Shown here: piece after piece, positions 17,356 through 27,767 of the stretch
How the letters are laid out: each line of letters starts with the position of its first letter
Position numbering within the stretch: position 1 is the first letter of the stretch
NCBI GenBank assembly: GCA_028044295.1
Contig: JAOFSE010000012.1
Location: forward strand, 1 to 62,970
Length of the DNA stretch: 62,970 nucleotides
From: Sulfurimonas sp.
Lineage (GTDB): Bacteria > Campylobacterota > Campylobacteria > Campylobacterales > Sulfurimonadaceae
Direction: 5' to 3'
The notes under the pieces: generated by a model
Told to the model about the DNA's origin: nothing
The model's input: only the letters and a program-made list of their open reading frames with translations
The model's database searches: none
Translations under genes and position numbers: made by a program

Positions 17356-17398
17356 GGAAATAGAATGTTAAGAGTAGGTTTAATTTTTATAAATTAAT
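17353..17398 (+). pseudogene. Vestigial start of a second copy of the lipoprotein gene
   Basis: ATAAGGAAATAGAATGTTAAGAGTAGGTTT resembles the ribosome binding site and start of the gene at 16900 (ATAAGGAAATAAAATGTTAAAGGTAAGTTT; 26 of 30 bases by hand). The frame MLRVGLIFIN then hits TAA at 17396-17398. It is probably a remnant of a tandem duplication. Confidence 0.5.
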
Positions 17399-17593
17399 TC
17401 ACAGTTCCATACATGAGTACAAACTAGGTCTAGATGAAAGCTCAACTTCTCTTACTATGAGCGGTATAGGGTCTTCTATACTTTCAATCTCATCTATATA
17501 GAGCATTTCGGTAAACTCATTATCTACATAGAGGTAGACGGTATTACCCATTAAGTGTGCATAACAGTTTGTACATATATCAATTTGTTTCAT
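17399..17593 (-). CDS. Small hypothetical protein with a CxxC motif
   Basis: The 64-aa acidic protein begins MKQIDICTNCYAHLMGN. The C7-x-x-C10 pair could bind metal or be redox-active. There is no signal peptide or membrane segment and no family that I recognise. The ribosome binding site is weak (GAATATAGCT before ATG). It stands between the vestigial lipoprotein copy and the divergent OmpA-like gene. It may be a real small gene, but evidence is limited to frame and composition. Confidence 0.45.
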   Translation of the reverse strand: MKQIDICTNCYAHLMGNTVYLYVDNEFTEMLYIDEIESIEDPIPLIVREVELSSRPSLYSCMEL

Positions 17594-17670
17594 AGCTATA
17601 TTCTAACACATTTCGTTCCAGTATATTTGGGAATATTTATTGCTATATAACAAGTAAAAAAAGTACCTAT

Positions 17671-19386
17671 ATGAAATATATTTTAACTTTACTAATCCTC
17701 ATATCATCCATACATGCAAAACAAGAAGACTATTCTATTATCATTGACGAGCCATTTAACAACGCGCTAGTAGATGTAGTACAAAACTATGACCGTACAC
17801 TTACAGCAGTAGGTTTTGTTAAATCTTTTAAAACAAACTCACAAAAAACTGGAACTTCATATACAAATGCCTTTGACTACTTATCAAGTTTGTCAAATGA
17901 CAATGGTTCCCAGATTCATCTTGTAAAAGTCTCAAATACTACGAAAATTGATGACAGGAAGTCTCTTCAACTATCTAACTTCAGTGAAGCAACAGCTATT
18001 ACAAAAACACCAAAAAATGGCTACTTTGTTGGAGGATATACTCTCAAAGGTTCTCTTTTAATAATTAAAATGGACTCTCATGGAAATATACTATTTAGTA
18101 AAGAGTTTGGTACAAGTGACAACAATAGGCTAAACAACTTAGTAGCTCTACGTGATGGTGGAGTACTAGCAGTTGGAAGTTCTACTACGACAAGATCTTA
18201 TCATACTGATGTATTTGAGAGTGGTCTTGGTCTGAGTGACATATACCTAACGAGATTTTCATCATCTGGAAAACAACTATGGTCAAAAAAGTATGGAACA
18301 AAAAATGATGACCACGGTTTTGATGCAGTTGAGGCATCAGATAGTTCTATAATGGTTACTGGTCAAACCAAGTATGAAAACTTTAAAAATGTCATTTTGA
18401 TGAGAATAAGTGAACATGGAGATAAGTTGTGGTTAAATCAGTACAAAAGTGAAAAGCAGACAACTCCTCATAAGATTATAAGACTAAAAGACAATAACTT
18501 TTTAGCTTCATTATCAGAACAAGATGATCTTCGTAAAGACCAAGTGAGACTTTTAAAATTTGACATACTTGGAAACATACTAATAGATAAAGATATACAT
18601 ACAAACTACTCAAGTCAACTAAAAGATATAAAGGAGTATTCAAACTCTAATATAATTGGCGTTGGTAGTGTAAAAGACAGATACAACACAGATGCTCTAT
18701 CTATACTACTTAACAGTGAGTTAGACATGCTTGCCCAAGAGCACTTTGGAGATGAAAACTACGACTCATTTAACAGAGTAACTATTCTCAATGATTCAAA
18801 GGCAGTCGCAGTTGGATTAAACACAAACAACAACTCTCAAGAATCAAACATGTGGCTTGTTAAACTAAATGAGGACCTTTCTATATCTCAAGTATCTCCG
18901 AAATCTATTGACTTTTATGAAGCGCTATGTGAACTCTTTAAGTATGAAATATCATCTCATAAACTAGAAATAAAAGAAGATCTTAGTATCAACCTAATAG
19001 ATAAAGCTTTATACTTTAAAACATCAGAATACAAACTTACTGCTATTCAAGAAAAATTCTTAAAGGGCTTTAGTACAAAACTTATCGACTTTATGTATAA
19101 ATATAAAGAGTCTATAAATTCATTTGAGATTAATGGACATACATCAAGTGAATGGGCTGGAGTTGATTTTGAAGCATCATTTTTAAATAATGAGAAACTA
19201 TCAATGAACCGTTCTTTTTCAACTCTTAGTTATATGTATAAAAATAACCCTTCTAATATTCAAAAATGGTTGAGTGAAATTTTAAAGGGTTCAGGTATGA
19301 GTTTTTCTAAAAAAGTTACATTCCAAGAAAAGGAAGATAAAGAGAAATCAAGAAGAGTCTCTTTTAAAATAATTTTAAATAAATAA
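17671..19386 (+). CDS. Secreted protein with propeller-like repeats and C-terminal OmpA-like domain
   Basis: The 571-aa protein has an N-terminal signal peptide (MKYILTLLILISSIHA, cleavage about 16/17). Residues 40-400 hold repeated blocks of the form G.ILF.KEFG / LWSKKYGT / DKLWLNQYKS alternating with VAVGSS / IMVTGQT / IIGVGSV. These look like blades of a beta-propeller. Residues about 430-571 resemble an OmpA peptidoglycan-binding domain: ALYFKTSEYKLT, FEINGHTSSEW, NNEKLSMNRSFSTLSYM and a final KEKSRRVSFKIIL. A periplasmic or outer-membrane-associated role anchored to peptidoglycan is inferred. The transcript reads toward the REC gene 57 bases downstream. Confidence 0.7.
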   Translation: MKYILTLLILISSIHAKQEDYSIIIDEPFNNALVDVVQNYDRTLTAVGFVKSFKTNSQKTGTSYTNAFDYLSSLSNDNGSQIHLVKVSNTTKIDDRKSLQLSNFSEATAITKTPKNGYFVGGYTLKGSLLIIKMDSHGNILFSKEFGTSDNNRLNNLVALRDGGVLAVGSSTTTRSYHTDVFESGLGLSDIYLTRFSSSGKQLWSKKYGTKNDDHGFDAVEASDSSIMVTGQTKYENFKNVILMRISEHGDKLWLNQYKSEKQTTPHKIIRLKDNNFLASLSEQDDLRKDQVRLLKFDILGNILIDKDIHTNYSSQLKDIKEYSNSNIIGVGSVKDRYNTDALSILLNSELDMLAQEHFGDENYDSFNRVTILNDSKAVAVGLNTNNNSQESNMWLVKLNEDLSISQVSPKSIDFYEALCELFKYEISSHKLEIKEDLSINLIDKALYFKTSEYKLTAIQEKFLKGFSTKLIDFMYKYKESINSFEINGHTSSEWAGVDFEASFLNNEKLSMNRSFSTLSYMYKNNPSNIQKWLSEILKGSGMSFSKKVTFQEKEDKEKSRRVSFKIILNK

Positions 19387-19443
19387 TTTTATATATATCT
19401 AATATATGGTAGTATTTATTAGAATTTATTATAAAGTAATTAA

Positions 19444-21126
19444 ATGCAACCTACTGATGTGCTGATTATAGATGATTCTAAAGTCATCACAAAAATAACT
19501 ACTAAAGCCCTATTGTTAAATAAGATAGATGGCTATGCCTTTGATGTAGAACATATACATATAGCTTATGATGGTATGGAAGCATTTGAATTTTTAGGTA
19601 GTCACCCGGAAATATCACTTGTTATAGCTGATGTAATGATACCTAGACTAACTGGTGAAGAACTAATAGATAGATTAATTGATACTAACCGCATATCGTC
19701 TTTAGATGTAATCTTTATGAGTACTCAAGTCAACAAGGGTAGTATCCATAAAAAAAGTTTAGAGCATATACAAGGTGTTATATATAAACCTTTCAATGAT
19801 GAAACTTTTTCAGAATCTTTCAACCAGATAAGTCAAAATGCGAAGATCAAACTAGATGAAACTAAAGAAATAAAGCAAAACCATTCACAACAGACTCAGT
19901 ATTTAAACTCATGGATTAGTGATTATCTCCAAAAAGAGTCACTTGAATTAAAAACTGATATCTTAGAGCCTATGATTAACCTAGAATTTGAACATAACAA
20001 CGTTGTAAATAACGATGAATTCTTTATGCTTTTTAACTCTGTTTTAGATTCATATATCTTTGAAATTGACGAAACTCACCAACTAAACCTTCCTCTAATT
20101 AAGAACATATATGATAGATGGCGTGAACCAGAAAAGTTTCAAGACTTAGGAGTAGTTTCTGAATTTGATAAAATAATTACTGCAGCAAAAAATTCTCTCT
20201 CCGAGAAGTCTACTCTCGAAGATATAAGATTTATTTTTATTCTACCTATTAATCATCTTCTCAATAAAACAAAAAAAAGAATAAATACACAAGATAAATA
20301 TACATACGAAGATTTTATGCCATATTTTGATGATCTATTAGAGGTTTTTACATCTATTGATATTAATTATCAGGCTACTGAAACAAAGTTGATACTACAA
20401 CATATACAAGAGCTACAGAGTCTGCAAGAGAAAGTAAAAGAGTTATACAATAAAGATAAAATTAGTAAATATTTTGAGAAGATAGCTAAGAGTAGTGAAA
20501 ATATCAATGCTATATATGAGCACATAAAAATGTCTCTTAGGTATATAAAGCTACAAATAATACCTTTTTACATACATAAAGCGAACTCTACAGCATGGCA
20601 AAAAGCTAAAAAATCTCCTACAATCGCAAAGCATTTAAAAAGTTATCTAAAAGACCAAATGTTTAACACACATAACCTTTTATGTAATAAAAAAATTATA
20701 TCACCCGAAGATATGAAACAATTTCATAAATATGATATTGAAAAAGTAATTTTACTATCTAAAAATCTAGATACATTAGATCTGTTTAAAAATGAACTAG
20801 CTAAAAAGCTTCCATATCTTGATATATTTTTGTACACTAAAAATTCTATACTTAAACGTGCTCTAGAAAAAGAGACTTACTGCAAAGTAGTTATTGATTT
20901 GGATTATCATGATTCTATATTTCAGAATGGTCTTTTAATAACAAAAGCCTTGCTAAAACATCATAAAAAAATTAAATCATTAGCGGAAAATAGCTGTCTG
21001 TATATATTGGTATCGCAGGAACAGTTACCATCAATTAGTATGTATCAAGATAAGCTAAATTATAAGATTATTTTGAAACCTCTAACTAAGGCAAATATAT
21101 TTGACAAGTTTTACTTAGGCTCTTAG
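19444..21126 (+). CDS. Response regulator with receiver, long helical middle and REC-like C-terminus
   Basis: The 560-aa cytoplasmic protein has an N-terminal receiver domain (1-130). Its acidic pocket is D10/D11, phosphoacceptor D63 (VIADVM), S93/T94 (FMSTQ) and K115 (YKPF). The middle (140-430) is helical and matches no output domain that I know. The last 120 residues run like a second, degenerate receiver (KVILLSKN, VVIDLDYHD, LYILVSQEQ, IILKPLTKANIFDKF), keeping a Lys-Pro but with no clear acidic pocket. No kinase is adjacent. Its last 12 bases overlap the convergent gene at 21115. Confidence 0.75.
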   Translation: MQPTDVLIIDDSKVITKITTKALLLNKIDGYAFDVEHIHIAYDGMEAFEFLGSHPEISLVIADVMIPRLTGEELIDRLIDTNRISSLDVIFMSTQVNKGSIHKKSLEHIQGVIYKPFNDETFSESFNQISQNAKIKLDETKEIKQNHSQQTQYLNSWISDYLQKESLELKTDILEPMINLEFEHNNVVNNDEFFMLFNSVLDSYIFEIDETHQLNLPLIKNIYDRWREPEKFQDLGVVSEFDKIITAAKNSLSEKSTLEDIRFIFILPINHLLNKTKKRINTQDKYTYEDFMPYFDDLLEVFTSIDINYQATETKLILQHIQELQSLQEKVKELYNKDKISKYFEKIAKSSENINAIYEHIKMSLRYIKLQIIPFYIHKANSTAWQKAKKSPTIAKHLKSYLKDQMFNTHNLLCNKKIISPEDMKQFHKYDIEKVILLSKNLDTLDLFKNELAKKLPYLDIFLYTKNSILKRALEKETYCKVVIDLDYHDSIFQNGLLITKALLKHHKKIKSLAENSCLYILVSQEQLPSISMYQDKLNYKIILKPLTKANIFDKFYLGS

Positions 21127-21414
21127 GTCTAAACGTACTTTGTCTTGCTTTAGCTTTTTGTATAGTTTGAACTTTGCTTTTTCAAGATCTTCATCGCTAT
21201 AATCAAATGCTGACTTAAGTTCACTGTTTTCAAGTTGAGCACTATCCATAGCAAAGAGTCTTAGCTCTTTTTTTGTCAATTTAGCTTTTAGTACGGCATA
21301 AAGCGCTTTATCATCTTCAATCAAATCAATAATATCTAGTTTAGTAAATCTAGCAAGCATCTCTCTAAAATTATTCTCTTTGTTATACTGTCTCCATACT
21401 GAGTTATCAAGCAT
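21115..21414 (-). CDS. Conserved-looking small helical protein next to serB
   Basis: A 99-aa charged, mainly helical protein (starting MLDNSVWRQYNKENNFREML) with no signal peptide or membrane segment. No family recognised. Its ATG shares one base with the serB stop (TAATG), so it is translationally coupled to serB and probably made with it. A link to phosphoserine metabolism is only positional. Confidence 0.65.
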   Translation of the reverse strand: MLDNSVWRQYNKENNFREMLARFTKLDIIDLIEDDKALYAVLKAKLTKKELRLFAMDSAQLENSELKSAFDYSDEDLEKAKFKLYKKLKQDKVRLDLRA

Positions 21415-22037
21415 TATATTTTCTCCAATATTTGTGTTAAGTCTTTTTCTTCTATAATAATATTCGCTTCTTTTTTTAGTATCTCTCTAGCACAAAAAGC
21501 AACTCTAGTACCTGCATGAGCGAACATACTCAAGTCATTTGCACCATCACCACAAACTAAAGTCTCTTCTTCGCTTACACCTAAAATGTTTTGAAGACGA
21601 GTTAGCATATCACCCTTAGAGTAATTAAACATCATGTCTCCGCCAACCAGTCCAGTAAGCTTTCCATCTTTTGAATGTAGAGCATTTGAAAAGTCTGCGT
21701 CGTATCCTAAGATGTGTTTTGCATAAGTAGTAGCAGTTCTAAAACCACCACTAAAACATACCACAGTCATACCTCTACTCTTGAGCTCAGCTATAGTTTC
21801 AACTGCACCTGGCATATAAGGTAAATTTTGAGATATTTTTTCAACTACATTAAAGTCAAGACCTTTTAAAAGTCCTACTCTTTGTTGAAGAGATTCAAAA
21901 AAATCTAGCCTTCCACTCATAGCTTCTTCAGTTATTTTTGCAACTTCTTCACCAATGCCAAGTTCATCTGCAAAAAAATCAATAGTTTCGCCATCCATAA
22001 GCGTTGAATCAAAATCAAAAACTGCTAGTTTTAACAT
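21414..22037 (-). CDS. serB: Phosphoserine phosphatase
   Basis: The 207-aa HAD-family enzyme performs the last step of serine synthesis. Motif I is AVFDFDSTLMDGETIDFFA (DFDST), motif II is VCFSGGF, and motif III/IV is CGDGANDLSMFAHAGTRVAF. The cap region is between residues 20 and 75. The ATG is preceded by AAAGAGAGAAAAATAT. Its promoter (TATAAT, complement of 22069-22074) faces that of the divergent metF-like gene. Confidence 0.93.
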   Translation of the reverse strand: MLKLAVFDFDSTLMDGETIDFFADELGIGEEVAKITEEAMSGRLDFFESLQQRVGLLKGLDFNVVEKISQNLPYMPGAVETIAELKSRGMTVVCFSGGFRTATTYAKHILGYDADFSNALHSKDGKLTGLVGGDMMFNYSKGDMLTRLQNILGVSEEETLVCGDGANDLSMFAHAGTRVAFCAREILKKEANIIIEEKDLTQILEKI

Positions 22038-22056
22038 ATATTTTTCTCTCTTTAGT

Positions 22057-22074
22057 TATAATGTCGCAATTATA
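22057..22074. promoter_or_regulatory. Facing -10 boxes for serB and metF-like gene
   Basis: TATAAT on plus at 22057-22062 and on minus (complement of 22069-22074) are separated by GTCGCA. This mirrors the TATAAT-N6-ATTATA arrangement found at 8411-8428. Transcription in the two directions would compete. Confidence 0.5.
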
Positions 22075-22103
22075 GCCACTACTACTTGAATTTAGGATTT
22101 TTT

Positions 22104-23015
22104 TTGTTTGATGAACTAATAAATAAATTAAAAAACGACACATATATAACGCTAGAGACTACGCCCGGGCACTCTCCTGTTTTTGCTCCAATTATGGAGA
22201 AAATAGAAGAGTTAGGTCTGCAACATCACGTAGATGCTTTTAGTACAACAGACAACCCTCTTGCAAAGCTAAAGTACAATGCTCTTTTTGCTGCTAAAAT
22301 GCTTCAAGATAAGTTTAACAAACCAGTACTAGCAACAATGAGTATGCGAGATAGAAATAAGATTGCTCTTCAGTCAGATTTACTAGGTGCTAATGAAGTA
22401 GACATAAGAGCTATTCTAGCTCTTACAGGTGACCCAGCGACAATGAGTGACCAACCTCATACTAAAGGTGTTTTTGAAGGAGACTCATCACTTCTTTTAG
22501 ATATCATTTCTGCTTTTAACTCTGGGATGAATCATGCTGGAAAACCTCTTACATGTAAGCCTAAAACTATCTATCCTTTTGCTGTTGTAAACTCATATGC
22601 AAAAAATCCTAAAACGCTTCAAAAAAAGATGCAAAAGAAAATCAAACATGGTGCATTAGGAATAATAACGCAACCTGTGTACGATGTAGAAGGTGCAAAA
22701 CTGTTACTAGAACTTCGTGATGCCGCAAATGATGAATGCTGTTCTGAAAATAAAAGAGGTGAACTAATTTTAGGGATATTTCCTATTACTAAACTTAGAA
22801 CTGCACAATTTTTATCAGCGCATGTACCTGGGATAAATGTTCCCGACAATTGGCTAGAGTTATTAAGAAAAGCAAATGCACAAGGTCCTGAGGAAGAGTA
22901 CAAAGTTGGATTTGAACTTAGTAAAAAACTTTTTGATGACATAAAAGAAATTCACCCAAAAATCCACCTAATGACAGCTAACCAATTTCAACTGGCTAAA
23001 GATATATTAAAATAA
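22104..23015 (+). CDS. metF: Methylenetetrahydrofolate reductase family protein
   Basis: It is a TIM-barrel flavoprotein of the MetF family, reducing 5,10-methylene- to 5-methyl-tetrahydrofolate for methionine synthesis. Visible motifs are YITLETTPGHSP, DAFSTTDNP, ILALTGDPA and GALGIITQPVYD, with QF near the C-terminus (TAQFLSAH). The E..P and D-x-P pattern is that of the folate/FAD site. I chose the TTG at 22104 (MFDELINKL; AGGA at 22094-22097, six-base spacing). A TTG at 22086 gives six more residues but has no ribosome binding site. It is followed 16 bases later by serS. Confidence 0.85.
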   Translation: MFDELINKLKNDTYITLETTPGHSPVFAPIMEKIEELGLQHHVDAFSTTDNPLAKLKYNALFAAKMLQDKFNKPVLATMSMRDRNKIALQSDLLGANEVDIRAILALTGDPATMSDQPHTKGVFEGDSSLLLDIISAFNSGMNHAGKPLTCKPKTIYPFAVVNSYAKNPKTLQKKMQKKIKHGALGIITQPVYDVEGAKLLLELRDAANDECCSENKRGELILGIFPITKLRTAQFLSAHVPGINVPDNWLELLRKANAQGPEEEYKVGFELSKKLFDDIKEIHPKIHLMTANQFQLAKDILK

Positions 23016-23031
23016 GAGAGACCAAACATAA

Positions 23032-24282
23032 ATGATTGACCTAAAACTACTACAAAAAGATTTCGACGGAGTAAGTGCTAAACTTGCTCGTAAGGGAGTT
23101 GACACTTCACTAATAGAATCACTTAAAGAAAAAAATGAAAAACTAAAACTTGCTAAAGCAGCATATGAGACACTTCAAGCTGATCAAAATGCAATGAGTA
23201 AAGAGTTTGGTGTTTACAAGCGTGAAGGTAAGGACATTAACGAGTTAAAAGCTAAAGTAGATGCAAATAAAATAAAAATTACTGAAGCCCTTGATATCCA
23301 AAGAGAAAGACAAGAAGAGTTAGAAAAACTTGCAATGGCTATACCTAATATACCTGATGATAGTGTTCCAGATGGTGCTGATGAAGATGATAATGTAGAG
23401 ATAAAAAAAGTTCTAACTCCAAAAGAATTTTCATTTACTGCAAAAGAGCACTGGGAACTGGCAGAAGAGAATGGATGGATAGACTTTGAACGTGGTGTTA
23501 AGATAGCAACTAGTCGTTTCTCTGCAAGCTTTGGAATGGGTGCTAGGCTAGAACGTGCACTTATAAACTTTATGTTAGACTTTAACCGCTCTCGTGGTTT
23601 TGAAGAAGTAAGCGTACCAGCACTTGTAAACCGTACAGCACTAGAAGGAACAGGACAACTTCCAAAGTTTGAAGATGACCTATACAAGATGCAAGACCAG
23701 GAATTATTTTTAATTCCTACTGCTGAAGTCCCGGTAACAAATCTTTTTCAAGATGAGATACTTCAAGAGACTCAACTTCCTATAAAGATGACAGCATATA
23801 CATCTTGTTTCAGAAAAGAAGCAGGAGCGGCTGGTCGTGATACACGTGGAATGATTAGACAGCATCAATTTCATAAAGTTGAACTTGTAACTATTGCAAA
23901 ACCTGAACAGAGTGAACAAATATTTGAAGATATGGTGTCATGTGCATCAGACATTCTAACTGCCCTTGAACTACCTCATCGTTTAGTTAACTTGTGTACT
24001 GGTGATTTAGGTTTTGGAGCTGCATATACAACAGATATAGAAGTTTGGTTACCAGGTCAAAACCAATACCGTGAAATCTCTTCTATCTCAAACACTAGAG
24101 AGTTCCAAGCAAGACGAGCTAAAATCCGTTACAAAGATGGAAAGAAAAACACTTTCGTTCATACACTAAATGGTTCATCATTAGCTGTTGGTAGAACATT
24201 AGTAGCTATTATGGAAAACAATCAAAATGAAGATGGAAGTATAGATATTCCAGAAGTTTTAAAACCTTATTTGGGAATGTAG
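23032..24282 (+). CDS. serS: Seryl-tRNA synthetase
   Basis: The 416-aa class II synthetase is complete. It has the N-terminal coiled-coil arm (about 25-105), motif 2 ([20 protein letters not shown]) with HQFHKVELV, and motif 3 ([19 protein letters not shown]). Its 3' end is partly repeated twice downstream (26213-26278 and 26416-26655), so this region has been rearranged. I recall serS adjacent to pflB in Helicobacter and Campylobacter; here the two are 5.6 kb apart. Confidence 0.97.
   Translation: MIDLKLLQKDFDGVSAKLARKGVDTSLIESLKEKNEKLKLAKAAYETLQADQNAMSKEFGVYKREGKDINELKAKVDANKIKITEALDIQRERQEELEKLAMAIPNIPDDSVPDGADEDDNVEIKKVLTPKEFSFTAKEHWELAEENGWIDFERGVKIATSRFSASFGMGARLERALINFMLDFNRSRGFEEVSVPALVNRTALEGTGQLPKFEDDLYKMQDQELFLIPTAEVPVTNLFQDEILQETQLPIKMTAYTSCFRKEAGAAGRDTRGMIRQHQFHKVELVTIAKPEQSEQIFEDMVSCASDILTALELPHRLVNLCTGDLGFGAAYTTDIEVWLPGQNQYREISSISNTREFQARRAKIRYKDGKKNTFVHTLNGSSLAVGRTLVAIMENNQNEDGSIDIPEVLKPYLGM
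24217..24282 (+). repeat. serS 3' end, copy A of a threefold repeat
   Basis: The last 66 bases of intact serS recur at 26213-26278 (60 of 66 identical by hand) and at 26590-26655. Copies A and B flank the MCP gene as direct repeats. Confidence 0.85.
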
Positions 24283-24315
24283 TTTTTTATGTATAATAAG
24301 AAAAAAGGATTATTA

Positions 24316-26214
24316 ATGTTAACTAATATATCAATAAAAGCAAATTTATTTTTTGCCTCTGCAATGGCAGTAATTGGCTTCTCTGCTATGGCATTTTTAC
24401 TTTATCATGCTGTAAGCGATATGAAAGCTCTTGGGAAAGCACAGTCTAAAGTTTCCCAAATTAAATCTGATATGTTAATGCTTAGACGTAATGAAAAGGA
24501 CTTCTTATCACGAAATGATATGAAATATAAGGCTAAATTCGAGAAAAATATTTCTATTTTAAAAGAAGATGCTAGTACACTAAAAGATATTTTAAATGAC
24601 CATAGTTCAGATACTCGTGAAATCAATGCTTTGATTTCTATTATAGATGAGTACAAGTCAGTATTTTATAGTCTTATTTCAAAACAACAAGAGATTGGTC
24701 TTAATCCAACTGATGGACTTTATGGAAGTTTGAGAAAATCAGTCCATACAGTACAAGATATAGCTAAAAACTCTAATGATGCTGTATTACTCTCTAAAGT
24801 ATATGATTTAAGAAAACAAGAAAAAGATTTCATGTTAAGACATGATTTAAAATATATTAAAAAGTTTAATACTAAACTAAACAGTTTAGTTTCACTGTAC
24901 CATGGTGATGTGAGAAATGGTCTTTTGAAATATAAGGTTGATTTTTTAATGCTTGTAAAAGGAGAAGAGGAAATAGGACTAAATTCAAAACTTGGACTTC
25001 GAGGTAAAATGAGAGCTACTGTTCATCAGACAGAAACATTATTACAAACTTTAACTGAGCACACCAATAAAACTATAGATGAAGAGATAACAAGTCTCTA
25101 TACTATATCATTCACATTAACTGCAATCCTAGTATTATTAATGGTTATTATTGCATTTACAATTTCACATATTATACTATCTTCATTAACATCATTAAAT
25201 GATGTGATAGTAAAAATGATTGGTGACTCTGATGCAACACATAGAGTTGAACTAAAGGCAAACAATGAAGTAGGAATTATTGCAGATAATTTTAATAAGT
25301 ATCTTCAATCAATAGAAGATGGCTTAGAAAAAGATAAAATATTTATAAATGATGTTCAAGCCGTAATGAATAGAGTTGCAAAAGGTTGGTTTGCTAAAAG
25401 AATTGAAGAAGACACATCTAACCCAACACTACACTTACTCAAAACAACTATAAATGATGGTCTAGAAAACTTGAGAAATATGTTTATATCTGTCACAGAT
25501 ACATTAGAAGGATATGCTCAATCTGACTATACTAAAAATATAGCTGTTCAAGGTATAGAAAAAGATGGTATGTTTGACAAGTTAGTTGGAGATGTTGGCC
25601 ACTTAAAAGATGCAATAGTTCTCATGATAAATGATTCAGCTTTAAACTCTACGGAACTACTAACTAAAGCAAATTTATTAGATACTCAGATGAATGACTT
25701 AAATAGTTCAACTCAAGAACAAGCTCATAATATTGAAACAACAACTCACTCAATAGGACATATGACAGAACTAGTAGAGTCCACATCCCATAAAGCGAAA
25801 GAAGTTATCACTCAAACATCAGATATTAAAGATATTGTACAAATCATTGGTGATATTGCAGAACAAACAAACCTTCTTGCACTAAATGCTGCTATTGAAG
25901 CTGCACGTGCTGGTGAACATGGTCGTGGTTTCGCAGTGGTTGCCGATGAAGTAAGAAAACTTGCTGAAAGAACTCAAAAATCTTTAGGTGAGATAAATGC
26001 TAATGTAAATATTTTAACACAGTCTATCGTAGATATAGGTGAAAGTATAAATGAACAAAGTGAAGGAATTTCTAAAATAAATGACTCGATTTTAGAGATT
26101 GATAAAACAACACAACATAACTCGCAAACAGTGACAGAAGTAAATGTTATTACAAATGAAGTACAAGGTATGGCTTCAAATATTTTAGAAGATTTAAAAA
26201 AGAATAAAGTATAA
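24316..26214 (+). CDS. Methyl-accepting chemotaxis protein with HBM-like sensor
   Basis: A receptor of 632 aa from the ATG at 24316, chosen because AAAAAAGGATTATTA precedes it; an earlier in-frame ATG at 24289 has no such site. It has TM1 (about 7-28) and a periplasmic helical sensor with two copies of a HBM-type motif ([40 protein letters not shown]). TM2 (about 262-285), a HAMP, and a signalling domain with tip [20 protein letters not shown] and [19 protein letters not shown] follow. It lacks a CheR-docking pentapeptide. Its stop codon lies exactly where a copy of the serS tail begins, so its natural C-terminus may have been cut. Confidence 0.92.
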   Translation: MLTNISIKANLFFASAMAVIGFSAMAFLLYHAVSDMKALGKAQSKVSQIKSDMLMLRRNEKDFLSRNDMKYKAKFEKNISILKEDASTLKDILNDHSSDTREINALISIIDEYKSVFYSLISKQQEIGLNPTDGLYGSLRKSVHTVQDIAKNSNDAVLLSKVYDLRKQEKDFMLRHDLKYIKKFNTKLNSLVSLYHGDVRNGLLKYKVDFLMLVKGEEEIGLNSKLGLRGKMRATVHQTETLLQTLTEHTNKTIDEEITSLYTISFTLTAILVLLMVIIAFTISHIILSSLTSLNDVIVKMIGDSDATHRVELKANNEVGIIADNFNKYLQSIEDGLEKDKIFINDVQAVMNRVAKGWFAKRIEEDTSNPTLHLLKTTINDGLENLRNMFISVTDTLEGYAQSDYTKNIAVQGIEKDGMFDKLVGDVGHLKDAIVLMINDSALNSTELLTKANLLDTQMNDLNSSTQEQAHNIETTTHSIGHMTELVESTSHKAKEVITQTSDIKDIVQIIGDIAEQTNLLALNAAIEAARAGEHGRGFAVVADEVRKLAERTQKSLGEINANVNILTQSIVDIGESINEQSEGISKINDSILEIDKTTQHNSQTVTEVNVITNEVQGMASNILEDLKKNKV

Positions 26215-26278
26215 CAATCAAAACAAAGATGGAAGTATAGATATCCCAGAAGTTTTAAAACCTTACTTAGGAATGTAA
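26213..26278 (+). pseudogene. Fragment of serS 3' end, copy B
   Basis: The fragment reads [21 protein letters not shown] then TAA, equal to the serS C-terminus except one Glu-to-Lys change and four synonymous changes plus a different stop. It begins inside the MCP stop codon. No start codon or upstream part of serS exists here. Confidence 0.85.
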
Positions 26279-26358
26279 ATTCTCTAAAACAGGTAATTTA
26301 TTATAAACTAACTGCCTATACACTGCCGAAACAAATAAATTAAACTAAAAAATATTAA

Positions 26359-26655
<297 letters not shown>

Positions 26656-26660
26656 GCTTT

Positions 26661-27767
26661 TTAAAGTTCTATATGAAAGCAACTACCATCATCTACATTT
26701 TCAACACTTATTCTGCCATCATGGTATTTCTCTATGATGATTTTAGACATGTACAAACCTAGTCCTGTTCCATTTTTTTCATCTTTTGTTGAAAAATAAG
26801 GATTAAATATATTTAAGATTATATCTTGAGGAATTCCGCCACCATTATCATATATAGAAATACAATTATCTTTAAGTGAAATTTTTATACATGGATTTTG
26901 TATATTTTTTGATAGAAAATTATCTTGTGCATTTTTAACTATATTTAAAATAGCCTGCATTAACTCATTTTCGTAAACCTCCAGTTCCTTTTTAGTATCA
27001 TACTCTTTAATGATTTCTATACCTTCATCCTTAAATATATAATTAACAATACTCAGTACTCTATTCAAAATAGTCTCTATTTTTATTAAAGATTTTACTT
27101 GTTTTGGTTTATAAAAGCTCATAAAATCATCGATAGTTGTACTTAGGGTATCTACAGTTGCACTTACCCTTGTCAGTCTATTATTGATATAAGATGCATA
27201 TTTTTCAACTTCTTCTTTATCTGAGAAATCAAAATGATCTAGTTCAGACTTCATTTGTATATCCATTAATGTCGATGAAATTACTGATAATGGTTGTCTC
27301 CAGTGGTGGGCAATTATATTGATTATTTCACCCATTTGTGCATTACGTGATTGATTAATAAGTTGGATGTCTTTTTGTCTATTTTCTCTAATCTCATTTT
27401 GTAAAACTATATGTGTTTTCACTCTTGCCTTAACAAGTATATTGCTAAATGGCTTTGAGATAAAGTCAACAGCTCCTATAGATAAAGCATCTATTTCTGC
27501 ATCTTGAGAATCAAGTTCAGTTATAAATATAATTGGGATTTTAGTTGTTAATATATTCTCTTGTATTTGCTTACATACTTCATAGCCATCCATTTCAGGC
27601 ATTAAAATATCTAATATAATCAGATCAACTTGCTTCTTTTCAAGAATCTGTAATGCCTCTTTCCCCGACATTGCATGTAAAACATTATATTCATCCTCTA
27701 ATAGATAAGTTAATATTTGAATACTAGTTCTTAAATCATCTACTACAAGAATGGTGTTTTTATGCAT
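26661..27767 (-). CDS. Hybrid: receiver domain followed by histidine kinase
   Basis: The 368-aa cytoplasmic protein has an N-terminal receiver (1-120; D10/D11, phosphoacceptor D53, K105) directly joined to a kinase core. The H-box is NIIAHHWRQPLSVI with H154 as probable phospho-site. The N-box is ILNIVKNAQDNF, G1 is YDNGGGIP and G2 is GTGLGLYMSK. There is no membrane or PAS domain, so input is presumably phosphotransfer through the receiver. This is the first of three kinases in the window with the same H-box type. It lies convergent to the serS fragment in the accessory insertion, with no cognate regulator next to it. Confidence 0.9.
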   Translation of the reverse strand: MHKNTILVVDDLRTSIQILTYLLEDEYNVLHAMSGKEALQILEKKQVDLIILDILMPEMDGYEVCKQIQENILTTKIPIIFITELDSQDAEIDALSIGAVDFISKPFSNILVKARVKTHIVLQNEIRENRQKDIQLINQSRNAQMGEIINIIAHHWRQPLSVISSTLMDIQMKSELDHFDFSDKEEVEKYASYINNRLTRVSATVDTLSTTIDDFMSFYKPKQVKSLIKIETILNRVLSIVNYIFKDEGIEIIKEYDTKKELEVYENELMQAILNIVKNAQDNFLSKNIQNPCIKISLKDNCISIYDNGGGIPQDIILNIFNPYFSTKDEKNGTGLGLYMSKIIIEKYHDGRISVENVDDGSCFHIEL

